Positions 1 to 7,141 of a stretch of 24,296 nucleotides of DNA are shown one piece after another. The stretch is from UMGS1322 sp900550765 (GTDB lineage: Bacteria; Bacillota; Clostridia; Christensenellales; QALW01), in contig CAUDEY010000027.1 of assembly GCA_958448705.1 (NCBI GenBank), forward strand, positions 1 to 24,296, read 5' to 3'. Every line of letters starts with the position of its first letter. The first letter of the stretch is position 1. Position numbers and translations under genes: made by a program. The notes beneath the pieces are model-generated. The model had not been told where the DNA came from, made no database searches, and was given only the letters and a program-made list of their open reading frames with translations.

Positions 1-140
1 CGCGCTGCGGCTATAAAATAAAAAACGTTTCTTTGGATTTACACAACAGTTCCTGGCAGAAAGAAAATATTATGACCGAGTATGAAACAAAGTTTTCACA
101 AATGGGTCTGCCCATCTACCGTTTGGAGGCTGAACTTTAA
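1..140 (+). CDS. trmB: tRNA (guanine-N7-)-methyltransferase, C-terminal fragment
   Basis: The window opens inside this gene; only the last 45 or so codons are present, read in the frame whose first full codon is at base 3, ending in TAA at 138-140. The tail carries the family's closing signature: DLHNS, then MTEYETKF, then a G-x-PIYRLEA ending. In TrmB the T-x-Y-E-x-K-F stretch lies near the SAM and tRNA guanine-46 site. The enzyme places m7G at position 46 of tRNA variable loops in the cytoplasm. The motif match is the whole basis for the call; the catalytic and SAM-binding parts lie outside the window. A terminator follows about 40 bases downstream. Confidence 0.85.
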   Translation, partial: RCGYKIKNVSLDLHNSSWQKENIMTEYETKFSQMGLPIYRLEAEL

Positions 141-180
141 AAGCCAAAGAAATGCTTTTGCCGTTGTTTAAAAGTTATAA

Positions 181-214
181 AAGAGGCATACCGTTTTACG
201 GTATGCTTCTTTTT
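181..214 (+). terminator. Rho-independent terminator after trmB, possibly bidirectional
   Basis: A stem pairs 181-193 with 199-211 (core GCATACCG / CGGTATGC, one G-U pair) around a TTTTA loop and runs into a T tract. It ends trmB. The minus-strand lipoprotein gene stops at 241, so the same hairpin, flanked by A-rich sequence on its left, may also end that convergent transcript. Confidence 0.85.
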
Positions 215-240
215 GCAGAATTTTTATGATTGGGCTTTTG

Positions 241-954
241 CTATAAAAGATACGGCTGAATGTTCCAGGCGCTCTCTAAAAAGGAATCGTCCACCCAGCT
301 TGGCACATAGACTGTAAAGCAATAATCATCCTTTACAAAATAAAAATTCACACCCTTATAGGCTCCCTCCTCGGTTAAAACGTCACGTTTGGCGGCGGGC
401 AGGCCGTAGAGCTCAAGTTCTTCGTAGGAAGCGCCGGACTGCCCTGCCGCATTGCGGACAAATGTCTGCGCCATTTGCTGTGCATCCGTAAAATTCGATA
501 TCTTAAAATTCCGATCCCAGTTTATACTTAAACCCTCCGCAAAGTAGATATCGGGATCCGCCGTTTGGGGAATATAACGGATGTTTCCATATCCTTCCCG
601 GATCGTGACCCGATCGAATACCGCGTCCTCGGGCGGGGACGAGAACTCGGGGATAAAATTCAGCAGATCCAGGCGGTAACAGGAATCAATGGTGTTTTGA
701 TTTTCCGCCAAATCCTTTGCCTCGTTTACCGCCTGCTGCAGGGACGAAAGACTTTTAAATTCGGCCGGCTGCGGGTAACAAACAACGATGCCTTTTTCTT
801 TGTATTCATCTGCAAGCGCTTCCCGCTTGTCAATATAATTTGTCTCCGTCTTCTCCGCGGGAGGAAAGGCCAATGCGATACCTTCTTGTGCCTGACAGCT
901 TACAATCAAAAGCGTCAACGCAAAGATTAAAGCCGCTATGCCTGTTTTTTTCAT
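241..954 (-). CDS. Putative lipoprotein of unknown function
   Basis: A 237-residue protein with a lipoprotein signal peptide: MKK start, hydrophobic core at about 6-18, and a lipobox LIVSC putting the lipidated cysteine at residue 20. The mature part has no further membrane segment and should sit on the outer face of the cytoplasmic membrane. It is acidic and rich in aromatic residues, ending in a Y-V-P-S-W-V-D-D segment. I do not recognise a family. The start is supported by AAAGGAGA a few bases upstream (rc of 958-967) and by a good promoter at 1002-1030. It is transcribed away from the glycosyltransferase/two-component operon, from promoters lying back to back, so it may respond to the same envelope signal; that is inference. 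Confidence 0.8.
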   Translation of the reverse strand: MKKTGIAALIFALTLLIVSCQAQEGIALAFPPAEKTETNYIDKREALADEYKEKGIVVCYPQPAEFKSLSSLQQAVNEAKDLAENQNTIDSCYRLDLLNFIPEFSSPPEDAVFDRVTIREGYGNIRYIPQTADPDIYFAEGLSINWDRNFKISNFTDAQQMAQTFVRNAAGQSGASYEELELYGLPAAKRDVLTEEGAYKGVNFYFVKDDYCFTVYVPSWVDDSFLESAWNIQPYLL

Positions 955-1001
955 GCCTTCTCCTTTTTACATCAGAAAAAATGAATTCATCTGTTGCCCT
1001 C

Positions 1002-1030
1002 ATTATATTCTTTTTTATTTAAAAATTCAA
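1002..1030 (-). promoter_or_regulatory. Sigma-A type promoter for the 241-954 lipoprotein
   Basis: Read on the minus strand: -35 TTGAAT (1025-1030), a 17-base spacer, and -10 TATAAT (1002-1007, exact consensus). The lipoprotein start codon lies about 48 bases downstream of the -10. Confidence 0.75.
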
Positions 1031-1037
1031 GCCTTGC

Positions 1038-1066
1038 TTGCGAATTTTTCGGGAAATTGCTATAAT
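1038..1066 (+). promoter_or_regulatory. Sigma-A type promoter for the glycosyltransferase/two-component operon
   Basis: -35 TTGCGA (1038-1043), a 17-base spacer, and an extended -10: TGC followed by TATAAT at 1061-1066. Transcription would start near 1073, leaving a leader of about 115 bases before the 1190 start. The leader holds a short GC stem (CCGGC at 1078-1082 with GCCGG at 1099-1103). The two divergent -10 boxes lie only about 55 bases apart. Confidence 0.7.
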
Positions 1067-1189
1067 TTTTATAGGAACCGGCGTTTTTTTGGTGTTTAGC
1101 CGGCGGAATTAGAATTTTATTAAAACTTGATAAAAAATTGATATTTGCGTTTTATACTCATGGTGTATCTTGAAGAAGGAGGATATACG

Positions 1190-2443
1190 ATGGGAATAAC
1201 GGAAATACTTAAAATTACAGGGATCGTGCTGAGCATGCTGCTTTCGGTATGCTATCTGTATCAGGTGGTATATCTGTTTATACCGTTTTTTAAAAAGGAA
1301 AAAAGCTTGAAGGGCGTAAAGCAGCATAAATTTGCATTTTTAATTGCAGCCAGAAATGAAGAAGAGGTGCTGCCGCACCTATTACACTCGATCCGTGCGC
1401 AGGATTATCCGCCGGAGCTTTTATCGGTATTTGTGGTGGCTGATAACTGTACCGACCGTACCTTTGACGCGGCTGTTGAAGCGGGCGCGATTGTCTATCG
1501 CAGGGAGAATAACGAACAGATCGGCAAAGGCTATGCTTTAAACTTTTTATTAGAAAAAATTGACCGCGACTACGGGTGCGATTGCTTTGACGGCTTTTTT
1601 GTGTTTGATGCCGATAATCTGTTGGAGCCGGACTATGTGACCAAAATGAATCAATGCTTCGGCAGCGGATATGAAATCGTTGCCAGCTACCGCAATTCCA
1701 AAAATTTTTGCGATAACTGGGTATCCTGTGGTAATGCACTTTGGTTTTTACATGAATCCATCCACTTGAACCGTTCCAGAATGCTGTTGGGTACCAGCTG
1801 TGCGGTTTCGGGAACGGGGTTCCTTTTCAGCCGCAGCGTGCTTAAGCGGCAGCAGGGCTGGAATTTCTTCCTCTTGACGGAGGATATTGAGTTTACTACC
1901 GATAATATCATTCACGGGCAGAAGATCGGCTATTGTCACAGCGCGGTTTTTTATGATGAGCAGCCTACGTCCTTTGTCCAGTCGTTCCGTCAGCGTGCAC
2001 GCTGGCTCAAGGGGGGCATTCAGGTATATTTAAAGTATGGCCGTCGACTGAGCCGCGGAATCCTTACCAATAAGGGCAACCGCTTTGCCTGCTTTGAAAT
2101 GAGTTCGATCTCTTTGCCGGGTTACGGCGCTTCGGCGGCGGTGATGTTTATTAATTTTATCATCGGTGCGCTGTGTTATGGCGATCATGGATTTTTGCTG
2201 ATCCTTTTAGGCTCCTTTATCAGCAGTTATTTTTCTATGTTTGCCATTGGCGCATTGACGATGTTTACTCAGTGGAAAAAGATTTATGCCGCACCGGGAA
2301 AGAAAATAGGGTATTTGTTTACGTTCCCTCTGTTTATGATGACCTATGTTCCCGTGGCTGTTTATGCGTTGTTTGGCAAAATTGAATGGAAGCCTATCAA
2401 ACACAGCCGCGCGGTGTCTCTTTCCTCGGTTTCACGTCGATAA
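1190..2443 (+). CDS. Family 2 membrane glycosyltransferase
   Basis: A 417-residue processive-type GT2 (COG1215 group). One membrane helix lies at about 8-32. The GT-A domain follows: A-R-N-E-E-E near 54-59, ADNCTDRT near 84-91, the metal/UDP-binding DAD at 140-142, TED at 230-232 (general base) and QRARW at 268-272. Two or three membrane helices close the protein (about 310-330, 335-360, 375-400). Such enzymes move a nucleotide-sugar onto a growing chain or lipid at the inner face of the membrane. I chose the start at 1190 because AAGGAGG sits 7 bases before it; an in-frame ATG at 1145 has no such site. It leads an operon with a response regulator 18 bases downstream, so product and regulators are probably co-expressed. 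The substrate cannot be read from sequence. Confidence 0.88.
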   Translation: MGITEILKITGIVLSMLLSVCYLYQVVYLFIPFFKKEKSLKGVKQHKFAFLIAARNEEEVLPHLLHSIRAQDYPPELLSVFVVADNCTDRTFDAAVEAGAIVYRRENNEQIGKGYALNFLLEKIDRDYGCDCFDGFFVFDADNLLEPDYVTKMNQCFGSGYEIVASYRNSKNFCDNWVSCGNALWFLHESIHLNRSRMLLGTSCAVSGTGFLFSRSVLKRQQGWNFFLLTEDIEFTTDNIIHGQKIGYCHSAVFYDEQPTSFVQSFRQRARWLKGGIQVYLKYGRRLSRGILTNKGNRFACFEMSSISLPGYGASAAVMFINFIIGALCYGDHGFLLILLGSFISSYFSMFAIGALTMFTQWKKIYAAPGKKIGYLFTFPLFMMTYVPVAVYALFGKIEWKPIKHSRAVSLSSVSRR

Positions 2444-2461
2444 TATTGAAAGGAGGCTGCC

Positions 2462-3130
2462 ATGCGGATCTTGATATGTGATGACGAAAAGGATATCACG
2501 GATATGCTGGAGCGGTATTTTGTAAAAAAAGGCTATGAAGTGCTTACCGCCAACAACGGCGAGGCGGCGATCAAAAAAGCGGAAAAAAATCCGGATATCA
2601 TTTTATTGGATATTAATATGCCCGATATTGACGGCTTGAACGTATGCAGGAAGATCCGTGATTTTGTTTCCTGTCCGATTCTTTTTCTTACCGCGAGAAT
2701 AGAAGAAAGCGACAAGCTGCAGGGGTTTGCCTCCGGCGGAGATGATTATGTAGTAAAGCCTTTCTCTTTAGGAGAGTTGGGAGCGCGCGTGGACGCACAT
2801 CTTCGGCGTGAACAGCGAAAAACCCAAAAAGCCGAGGTGCGGTTTGATGATGACCTTGTCATTAATTATACGGAGCATACCGTTTGCTGCCGCGGTCAGG
2901 AGATCAGCTTTGTAAAAAAGGAATTTGCGATCATCGAGTTTTTATCCCAGCATCCGGGTCAGATCTTTGACCGGGAGCAGATTTATGAAAAGGTATGGAG
3001 CCTCGACGGTGAGGGGGACAATACCGTAGTTACCGAGCATATTCGCCGCATCCGGGCCAAGTTTGCAGCTATCGGCGCTAAGGCCTATATCGGAACCGTA
3101 TGGGGGTGCGGTTATAAATGGGAAAGATAA
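2462..3130 (+). CDS. OmpR/PhoB-family response regulator
   Basis: A 222-residue two-domain regulator. The receiver domain (1 to about 115) has the acidic pocket DDE at 7-9, the phosphorylated aspartate D50 in LLDINMP, threonine near 77 and lysine K99 in VVKPF. The winged-helix DNA-binding domain (about 125-221) has the family pattern FVKKEFAIIEFL and ends in GTVWGCGYKW. All key receiver residues are present. AAAGGAGG precedes the start. The last 13 bases overlap the histidine kinase gene, showing translational coupling and making that kinase the likely partner. The target genes are unknown; the linked glycosyltransferase and the divergent lipoprotein are reasonable candidates. Confidence 0.93.
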   Translation: MRILICDDEKDITDMLERYFVKKGYEVLTANNGEAAIKKAEKNPDIILLDINMPDIDGLNVCRKIRDFVSCPILFLTARIEESDKLQGFASGGDDYVVKPFSLGELGARVDAHLRREQRKTQKAEVRFDDDLVINYTEHTVCCRGQEISFVKKEFAIIEFLSQHPGQIFDREQIYEKVWSLDGEGDNTVVTEHIRRIRAKFAAIGAKAYIGTVWGCGYKWER

Positions 3131-4413
3131 AACATTTGCGCGAGCTCTCCTTTAAGGCGGCGTTTGCACTGTATTTTGCCGTTGCTATGATCTGTGCTAC
3201 TGCGGCAGTATATTCCCTCAGGCTTACTGCGGATATGATACGGGGAAATATTGAATGGAAGTATGAAAACCTTTCAGCACGGTATGCTATGCCCGAAGGC
3301 GGTTCTGCCGATACGGTATATGAAAATGACCGGGCCAGCTTTGTATTGCAGGATGCGGACGGCACTGTTACCGACCGGTTTTCCTATTCCTATTCTGAAG
3401 CGAAGCTGACTACCAAATTAGGCGCGGGCGGACAGGTGGAATTTTTTGAGCTGTCTCCGCTGTATTCGGCAAAGGATAGATTTGTGCATGGTTTTTGGGG
3501 CGCGTTTTCCTTTGCTATTATTCCCGTTGCTTATGGCGCGGGAACGATTCTTTGTGCTGTTGTATTTTATAATACCAAATTAAAAAAGCCTCTCTTTTTG
3601 CTGACGCAGGCCTATACGAAAGTAGCGGAAAATGACTTGAATTTTAAACTGGCCTATAACAGCGGGGATGAAATGGGGCGGCTTTGTGCTGCTTTTGAGA
3701 ATATGCGCGCCGCATTAGAGGCGAATAATTCGGAGATGTGGCGGCAGATGGATGAGCGCAAGCGTTTGAATGCTGCGTTTTCTCATGACCTGCGTACCCC
3801 GCTTACGGTTTTAAAAGGGCGTATGGAAATGCTGAAAAGCTCGGTGGTCGAGGGGCATTATACGGATGCTGAGCTTACTGATGAACTGGAAATTATCAGT
3901 GCCAATATTACCCGTCTGGAAAACTATGTGGAGGCTATGAGCAGTCTGCAGCGGCTGGAGGATATTCCGATTCGCCGTACCCCTGTGCAATTTGCTGAAA
4001 TGGTATCCGGCCTGAAAGATACTGCCGAGATCCTGCTGGGGGAAAAATACGTGTTCAGGGTTGATGCTGCGGAAAAAACATTACTGTTGGATATGGAGAC
4101 GGCGACGCTGGTATATGAAAATTTACTCTCCAATGCCCAGCGCTTTGCACAAAAACGCGTGGAGATCCATATCTTTTTATCTAAAAATTTTTTGATGTTC
4201 TCTATTTCTGATGACGGCCCGGGATTTTCCTCAGAGGCATTGAAAAGAGCGACCGAACCGTTTTTCCGCGGGGAAAAAAAGTCGGGCGGTCTGCATATGG
4301 GACTGGGCTTGAATATTTGCAAGGTTCTTTGCAGGCGGCACGGCGGAGATATTACGATTGCCAATCGTGCGCAGGGTGGAGCGGAAGTAACCGCCTGCTT
4401 TGCTGTTTTTTAA
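3118..4413 (+). CDS. Sensor histidine kinase (HAMP-HisKA-HATPase)
   Basis: A 431-residue membrane kinase. The first membrane helix is at about 15-35, an outside sensor segment of some 90 residues follows, and a second helix is at about 128-151. The HAMP linker (about 152-204) leads to a HisKA domain with FSHDLRTPLT, where H223 is the phosphorylated histidine. The ATPase domain has the N box (LLSNAQRF, about 336-343), G1 (DDGPGF, 365-370) and G2 (MGLGLNI, 394-400). All catalytic motifs are intact. The gene starts inside the end of the response regulator gene in another frame. The sensor loop is aromatic- and charge-rich but matches no ligand-binding domain I recognise, so the signal is unknown. 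Confidence 0.92.
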   Translation: MGKIKHLRELSFKAAFALYFAVAMICATAAVYSLRLTADMIRGNIEWKYENLSARYAMPEGGSADTVYENDRASFVLQDADGTVTDRFSYSYSEAKLTTKLGAGGQVEFFELSPLYSAKDRFVHGFWGAFSFAIIPVAYGAGTILCAVVFYNTKLKKPLFLLTQAYTKVAENDLNFKLAYNSGDEMGRLCAAFENMRAALEANNSEMWRQMDERKRLNAAFSHDLRTPLTVLKGRMEMLKSSVVEGHYTDAELTDELEIISANITRLENYVEAMSSLQRLEDIPIRRTPVQFAEMVSGLKDTAEILLGEKYVFRVDAAEKTLLLDMETATLVYENLLSNAQRFAQKRVEIHIFLSKNFLMFSISDDGPGFSSEALKRATEPFFRGEKKSGGLHMGLGLNICKVLCRRHGGDITIANRAQGGAEVTACFAVF

Positions 4414-4442
4414 AAAACGACAAAAAGCGCCGCGTTTTTTGC
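4412..4442 (+). terminator. Possible weak terminator after the histidine kinase
   Basis: AAAAAACG (4412-4419) can pair with CGTTTTTT (4433-4440) around a 13-base loop. The stem is mostly A-T and its right arm doubles as the T tract, so strength is doubtful. Confidence 0.35.
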
Positions 4443-4879
4443 TGAGTGTTTATAAAGCAGTATGCAAGCGAACACACAGAAGCGGCATTGCGGGGTAAGG
4501 ACGAAGGCACAGGAAAATTGCAAACTGACGCTTCTATGGAGTGGATACAGAGGAGGAACGATCTCTGTATCCGCGTGGCAGAGGTTATTCATGCAGAGTT
4601 GATTTTTATATGAGCAAGTAACAATATTACTCTTACCTTTCGAGGGATGAACGGAGATTTCTAATCGAAAATCCCATATGGTTTCAGCGTAAGCTGCGCA
4701 TGGAAAGATGATATATCGATGCCGTAGATGAGCCGATCTTCAAATTTTCAAAGGCCAGGCAGAAGAAAATCAGAGCAAAATGGAACAACCCGGAGAGAGC
4801 AGCTTTGCCTTCTTCGGTTTTCTGTATCATCTCAGCAAGCGGACTGTTTGTACTTCCAAAGTCGTAAAACAGCATATCT
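4443..4879. other. Gene-poor interval between the kinase and the LysR regulator
   Basis: I see no convincing gene here. Short open frames on both strands (55 to 64 codons) have no credible ribosome-binding site and no family resemblance. The interval holds one clear hairpin (4541-4574) and ends at the LysR-side palindrome. It could be decayed coding sequence; nothing in it can be named. Confidence 0.5.
4541..4574. repeat. 12-bp stem inverted repeat
   Basis: GTGGATACAGAG (4541-4552) pairs with CTCTGTATCCGC (4563-4574), with one G-U pair, around a 10-base loop. There is no T tract after either arm, so it is not a standard terminator. It may be a protein-binding palindrome or a hairpin left by a decayed element. 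Confidence 0.6.
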
Positions 4880-4905
4880 CTTTAGGGGGACCCTAATCCC
4901 TAAAG
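4880..4905. promoter_or_regulatory. Nested palindrome upstream of the LysR gene, candidate operator
   Basis: CTTTAGGG (4880-4887) and CCCTAAAG (4898-4905) form a perfect 8-base inverted repeat. A second one, TTAGGG-GGA-CCCTAA (4882-4896), shares its left arm. LysR-type regulators commonly bind interrupted palindromes upstream of their own promoter, and this lies about 80-100 bases before the likely start of transcription. Binding by this regulator is inferred from position. Confidence 0.55.
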
Positions 4906-4947
4906 AAAATCATTATTCTTAAAAAGCATAATTTATAATAAGATATG

Positions 4948-4976
4948 TTGAACTTTGTTTTCACTTATGCTATACT
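4948..4976 (+). promoter_or_regulatory. Candidate promoter for the LysR-type regulator
   Basis: -35 TTGAAC (4948-4953), a 17-base spacer, and -10 TATACT (4971-4976). Transcription would begin about 4983, leaving a leader of only some 13 bases that consists mostly of the GGAGGT site. A second -10-like TATAAT at 4934-4939 lacks a good -35 but would leave a more normal leader. Confidence 0.5.
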
Positions 4977-4995
4977 TTTCTCGGAGGTAAGGTAT

Positions 4996-5886
4996 ATGGA
5001 ACTTCGGGTATTAAACTACTTTTTAGCCATAGCACGGGAAGAAAATTTTACAAAGGCAGCACAGCAGCTTCACGTAACACAGCCTACCTTATCAAGACAA
5101 ATTGCGCAGCTTGAAGAAGAGCTTGGCGTAAAACTCTTTGTACGAAGCAATCATAATATCATCTTAACCGAGGACGGAATGATATTGAAACGCAGGGCAC
5201 AGGAAATTTTGTCTTTAGCCGATAAAACAAAGCGGGATTTTCTGCATAAAGATGAAAATCTTGAAGGTACGATTTCGATTGGAAGCGGTGAATTTTTATC
5301 TACTCGCTGTTTAACGGATTGTATTGCGGAATTTCGTAAAAAATATCCGCTGGTGCGCTATGAGTTTTATAGCGGAAATGCAGGAAATATCCGCGAGCGC
5401 ATTGAAAGAGGCCTTTTGGATATAGGCTTGATGTTGGAGCCTATTGACATACGAAAGTACGAATTTATCGGGATGCCCGTAAAAGAGGAATGGGGCGCCT
5501 TTGTGCGAGAGGATTCTCCGCTTATAAATAAAGCGTTCCTTTCACCGCGGGATTTGGCTGGTATTCCGCTTATTTTGCCCCTGAGTGATTTTGCAGAGAG
5601 TCATATAGGCAAGTGGTTCGGCGAATATGCCTCGCGGATTGAGATCATTGCCAAAGGAAATTTGTTATACAATGAGGCAATGATGGCACAAAGTAATATC
5701 GGTGCAGTCATTGGTATTAAGCTGAATTGCAATTATGACAGTTTACAGTTTATACCGCTTAGTCCTGCTTTAAAAGTAGATACGGCACTGGCGTGGAAAA
5801 AAGAGCAGATTTTTTCTGCTGCTACTACTGCTTTTATAGACTTTGCAAAACAATACTTAAAAAGCATAACTAATAATAAATTATAA
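4996..5886 (+). CDS. LysR-family transcriptional regulator
   Basis: A 296-residue protein starting MELRVLNYF, the usual LysR opening. The winged helix-turn-helix covers about 1-60, with AAQQLHVTQPTLSRQIAQLE as the recognition region, followed by a linker helix and an effector-binding domain (about 90-290). I chose 4996 over an upstream in-frame ATG at 4945 because GGAGGT sits 7 bases before it and because family members begin exactly here. It heads the block that contains the redox gene cluster, all on the same strand. A palindrome at 4880-4905 may be its binding site. The effector is not evident; LysR proteins beside flavodoxin, cupin and aldo/keto reductase genes often answer to electrophiles or oxidants. 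Confidence 0.93.
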   Translation: MELRVLNYFLAIAREENFTKAAQQLHVTQPTLSRQIAQLEEELGVKLFVRSNHNIILTEDGMILKRRAQEILSLADKTKRDFLHKDENLEGTISIGSGEFLSTRCLTDCIAEFRKKYPLVRYEFYSGNAGNIRERIERGLLDIGLMLEPIDIRKYEFIGMPVKEEWGAFVREDSPLINKAFLSPRDLAGIPLILPLSDFAESHIGKWFGEYASRIEIIAKGNLLYNEAMMAQSNIGAVIGIKLNCNYDSLQFIPLSPALKVDTALAWKKEQIFSAATTAFIDFAKQYLKSITNNKL

Positions 5887-5890
5887 GTAT

Positions 5891-5919
5891 TAGACATTTT
5901 ATATCAGCAAACCTATAAT
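5891..5919 (+). promoter_or_regulatory. Promoter before the MerR-type gene
   Basis: -35 TAGACA (5891-5896, 5 of 6 consensus bases), a 17-base spacer, and -10 TATAAT (5914-5919). It starts four bases after the LysR stop codon and is followed at once by the terminator hairpin at 5920-5946, so a transcript from here would begin inside the hairpin's left arm. Confidence 0.6.
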
Positions 5920-5953
5920 AAAGGTGTTCCAAGGGGGAGCACCTTTATTTTTT
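5920..5953 (+). terminator. Strong Rho-independent terminator between LysR and MerR genes
   Basis: AAAGGTGTTCC (5920-5930) pairs with GGAGCACCTTT (5936-5946), an 11-base stem with one G-U pair, around a short purine loop, followed by a run of mostly T. It would end LysR transcription while allowing the promoter just upstream to serve the MerR gene. Confidence 0.8.
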
Positions 5954-5974
5954 ATGCAGAGAAAGGGGTTTGAA

Positions 5975-6331
5975 ATGACGATACACGAGGCGAGTAAAAA
6001 ATACAATATTCCCATTAAAATTTTACAGGAGTATGAAAGCTGGGGCTTGTGCGGAGAGGTAAAAAAGGTAATGGGTTCGTGGCGTTATGATGACAGTGAC
6101 ATTGAGCGGCTCAGTTTGATTATGACGCTACACGATATCGGTTTTACGAATGAGGAAATAGAAAAATACATGCGTTTGTTTTTTAAAGGAACATCTACGG
6201 AACAGGAGCGAATAGAAATGCTCAACAATAAACGGGATGGAACGCTTAATGAAATCCACTTCAAGGAAAAACAGCTGGACCGTTTAGATTATCTCCGATT
6301 TGAAATTCAGAGAAAGGAAAACAAGAAATAA
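5975..6331 (+). CDS. MerR-family transcriptional regulator
   Basis: A 118-residue protein. The N-terminal 70 residues are a MerR winged helix: TIHEASKKYNIPIKILQEYE, then SWRYDDSDIERLSLI and LHDIGFTNEEIEKYMRL. A coiled-coil segment of about 40 residues follows (about 78-115), as in MerR dimers, and the chain stops without an effector domain. The start at 5975 is preferred over the in-frame ATGs at 5924 and 5954 because AAAGGGG precedes it and MerR proteins begin with this helix. It lies 106 bases before the first flavodoxin gene and is a likely regulator of the cluster. It has no metal-binding cysteines in the tail, which argues against a metal sensor of the classical kind. Confidence 0.88.
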   Translation: MTIHEASKKYNIPIKILQEYESWGLCGEVKKVMGSWRYDDSDIERLSLIMTLHDIGFTNEEIEKYMRLFFKGTSTEQERIEMLNNKRDGTLNEIHFKEKQLDRLDYLRFEIQRKENKK

Positions 6332-6437
6332 AGTAGATTAAATAGCAACGGACACGTTGGCGTTTTAGAAGGGGCTAAATACCCAAGCAAGTAATGAAAC
6401 AGTTAAAACAAATTAAAAGATAAAGGAGATTAAAAAA

Positions 6438-7130
6438 ATGAAAAGATTAGTATCAATATTTATGGTTCTTGCCCTGCTGTTCTCTTTTGCAGCCTGCAGC
6501 AACAGGGCGAATGAAGAATCACCCTCTCATACGCAGCAAGCAAGCGATCAAAGTTCTACATCTGATGAACAATCCAATAGTCAAAGCGATTCATCCACAC
6601 CCGCCGGAACGAGTGAACAAAACGCTTCTTCCACACCTGCTGAAGCAGGATCAAAATCATTAGTTGTTTATTTCTCTTGGTCGGGCAATACCGAAAATGT
6701 CGCCAAGTCTATTCAGCGCCAAACGGATTCCGACATTTTTGAAATTGTCCCTGCCACACCGTACAGCGACGATTACGATACTGTTGTAGATTTGGCACAG
6801 GAGGAACAGCGAAAGGAGGCTCGTCCTGCAATTTCCGGCAGCATCGAAAACCTTGAGCAGTACGATGTCATCTATGTAGGCTTTCCCAACTGGTGGGGGG
6901 ATATGCCGATGATTCTTTATACATTTTTCGATGCTTATGATCTGTCCGGCAAGACGGTTGCTCTGTTCTGCACCAGCGGCGGCAGCGGACTTTCTAACAC
7001 GGTAAATGAGGTGAAATCCCTTGAACCTAACGCAGTTGTAACAGAGGGACTTCATATCGGCAGCGGTTCGTCGTCCAATCCCGACAGCGCGGTCAGCGAA
7101 TGGTTACATGATATAGGGCTTGCAAAATAG
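6438..7130 (+). CDS. Flavodoxin-domain lipoprotein
   Basis: A 230-residue lipoprotein: signal peptide 1-19, lipobox FAAC with cysteine 20, a low-complexity Ser/Thr/Gln/Asn linker (about 21-72), then a flavodoxin-like domain (about 73-228) of the Flavodoxin_4 type. The FMN phosphate loop is SWSGNTENVA (80-89). The segments VGFPNWWGDMPM and CTSGGSG supply the flavin-ring contacts typical of this group. The linker should hold the domain away from the membrane on the outer face. AAAGGAGA precedes the start. It is the first gene of a run whose gaps are mostly below 30 bases. An FMN-binding electron carrier outside the cytoplasm is the likely role; whether FMN is bound there is not shown by sequence alone. 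Confidence 0.88.
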   Translation: MKRLVSIFMVLALLFSFAACSNRANEESPSHTQQASDQSSTSDEQSNSQSDSSTPAGTSEQNASSTPAEAGSKSLVVYFSWSGNTENVAKSIQRQTDSDIFEIVPATPYSDDYDTVVDLAQEEQRKEARPAISGSIENLEQYDVIYVGFPNWWGDMPMILYTFFDAYDLSGKTVALFCTSGGSGLSNTVNEVKSLEPNAVVTEGLHIGSGSSSNPDSAVSEWLHDIGLAK

Positions 7131-7141
7131 GAGGTCATTTT

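Noticed and set aside
4684..4922. Short frames on both strands before the LysR gene
   Set aside because: They overlap each other, lack ribosome sites, and resemble no family.
6332..6437. An FMN riboswitch before the flavodoxin genes
   Set aside because: The interval is only 106 bases and shows none of the conserved multi-stem core; only one 5-base hairpin is visible.
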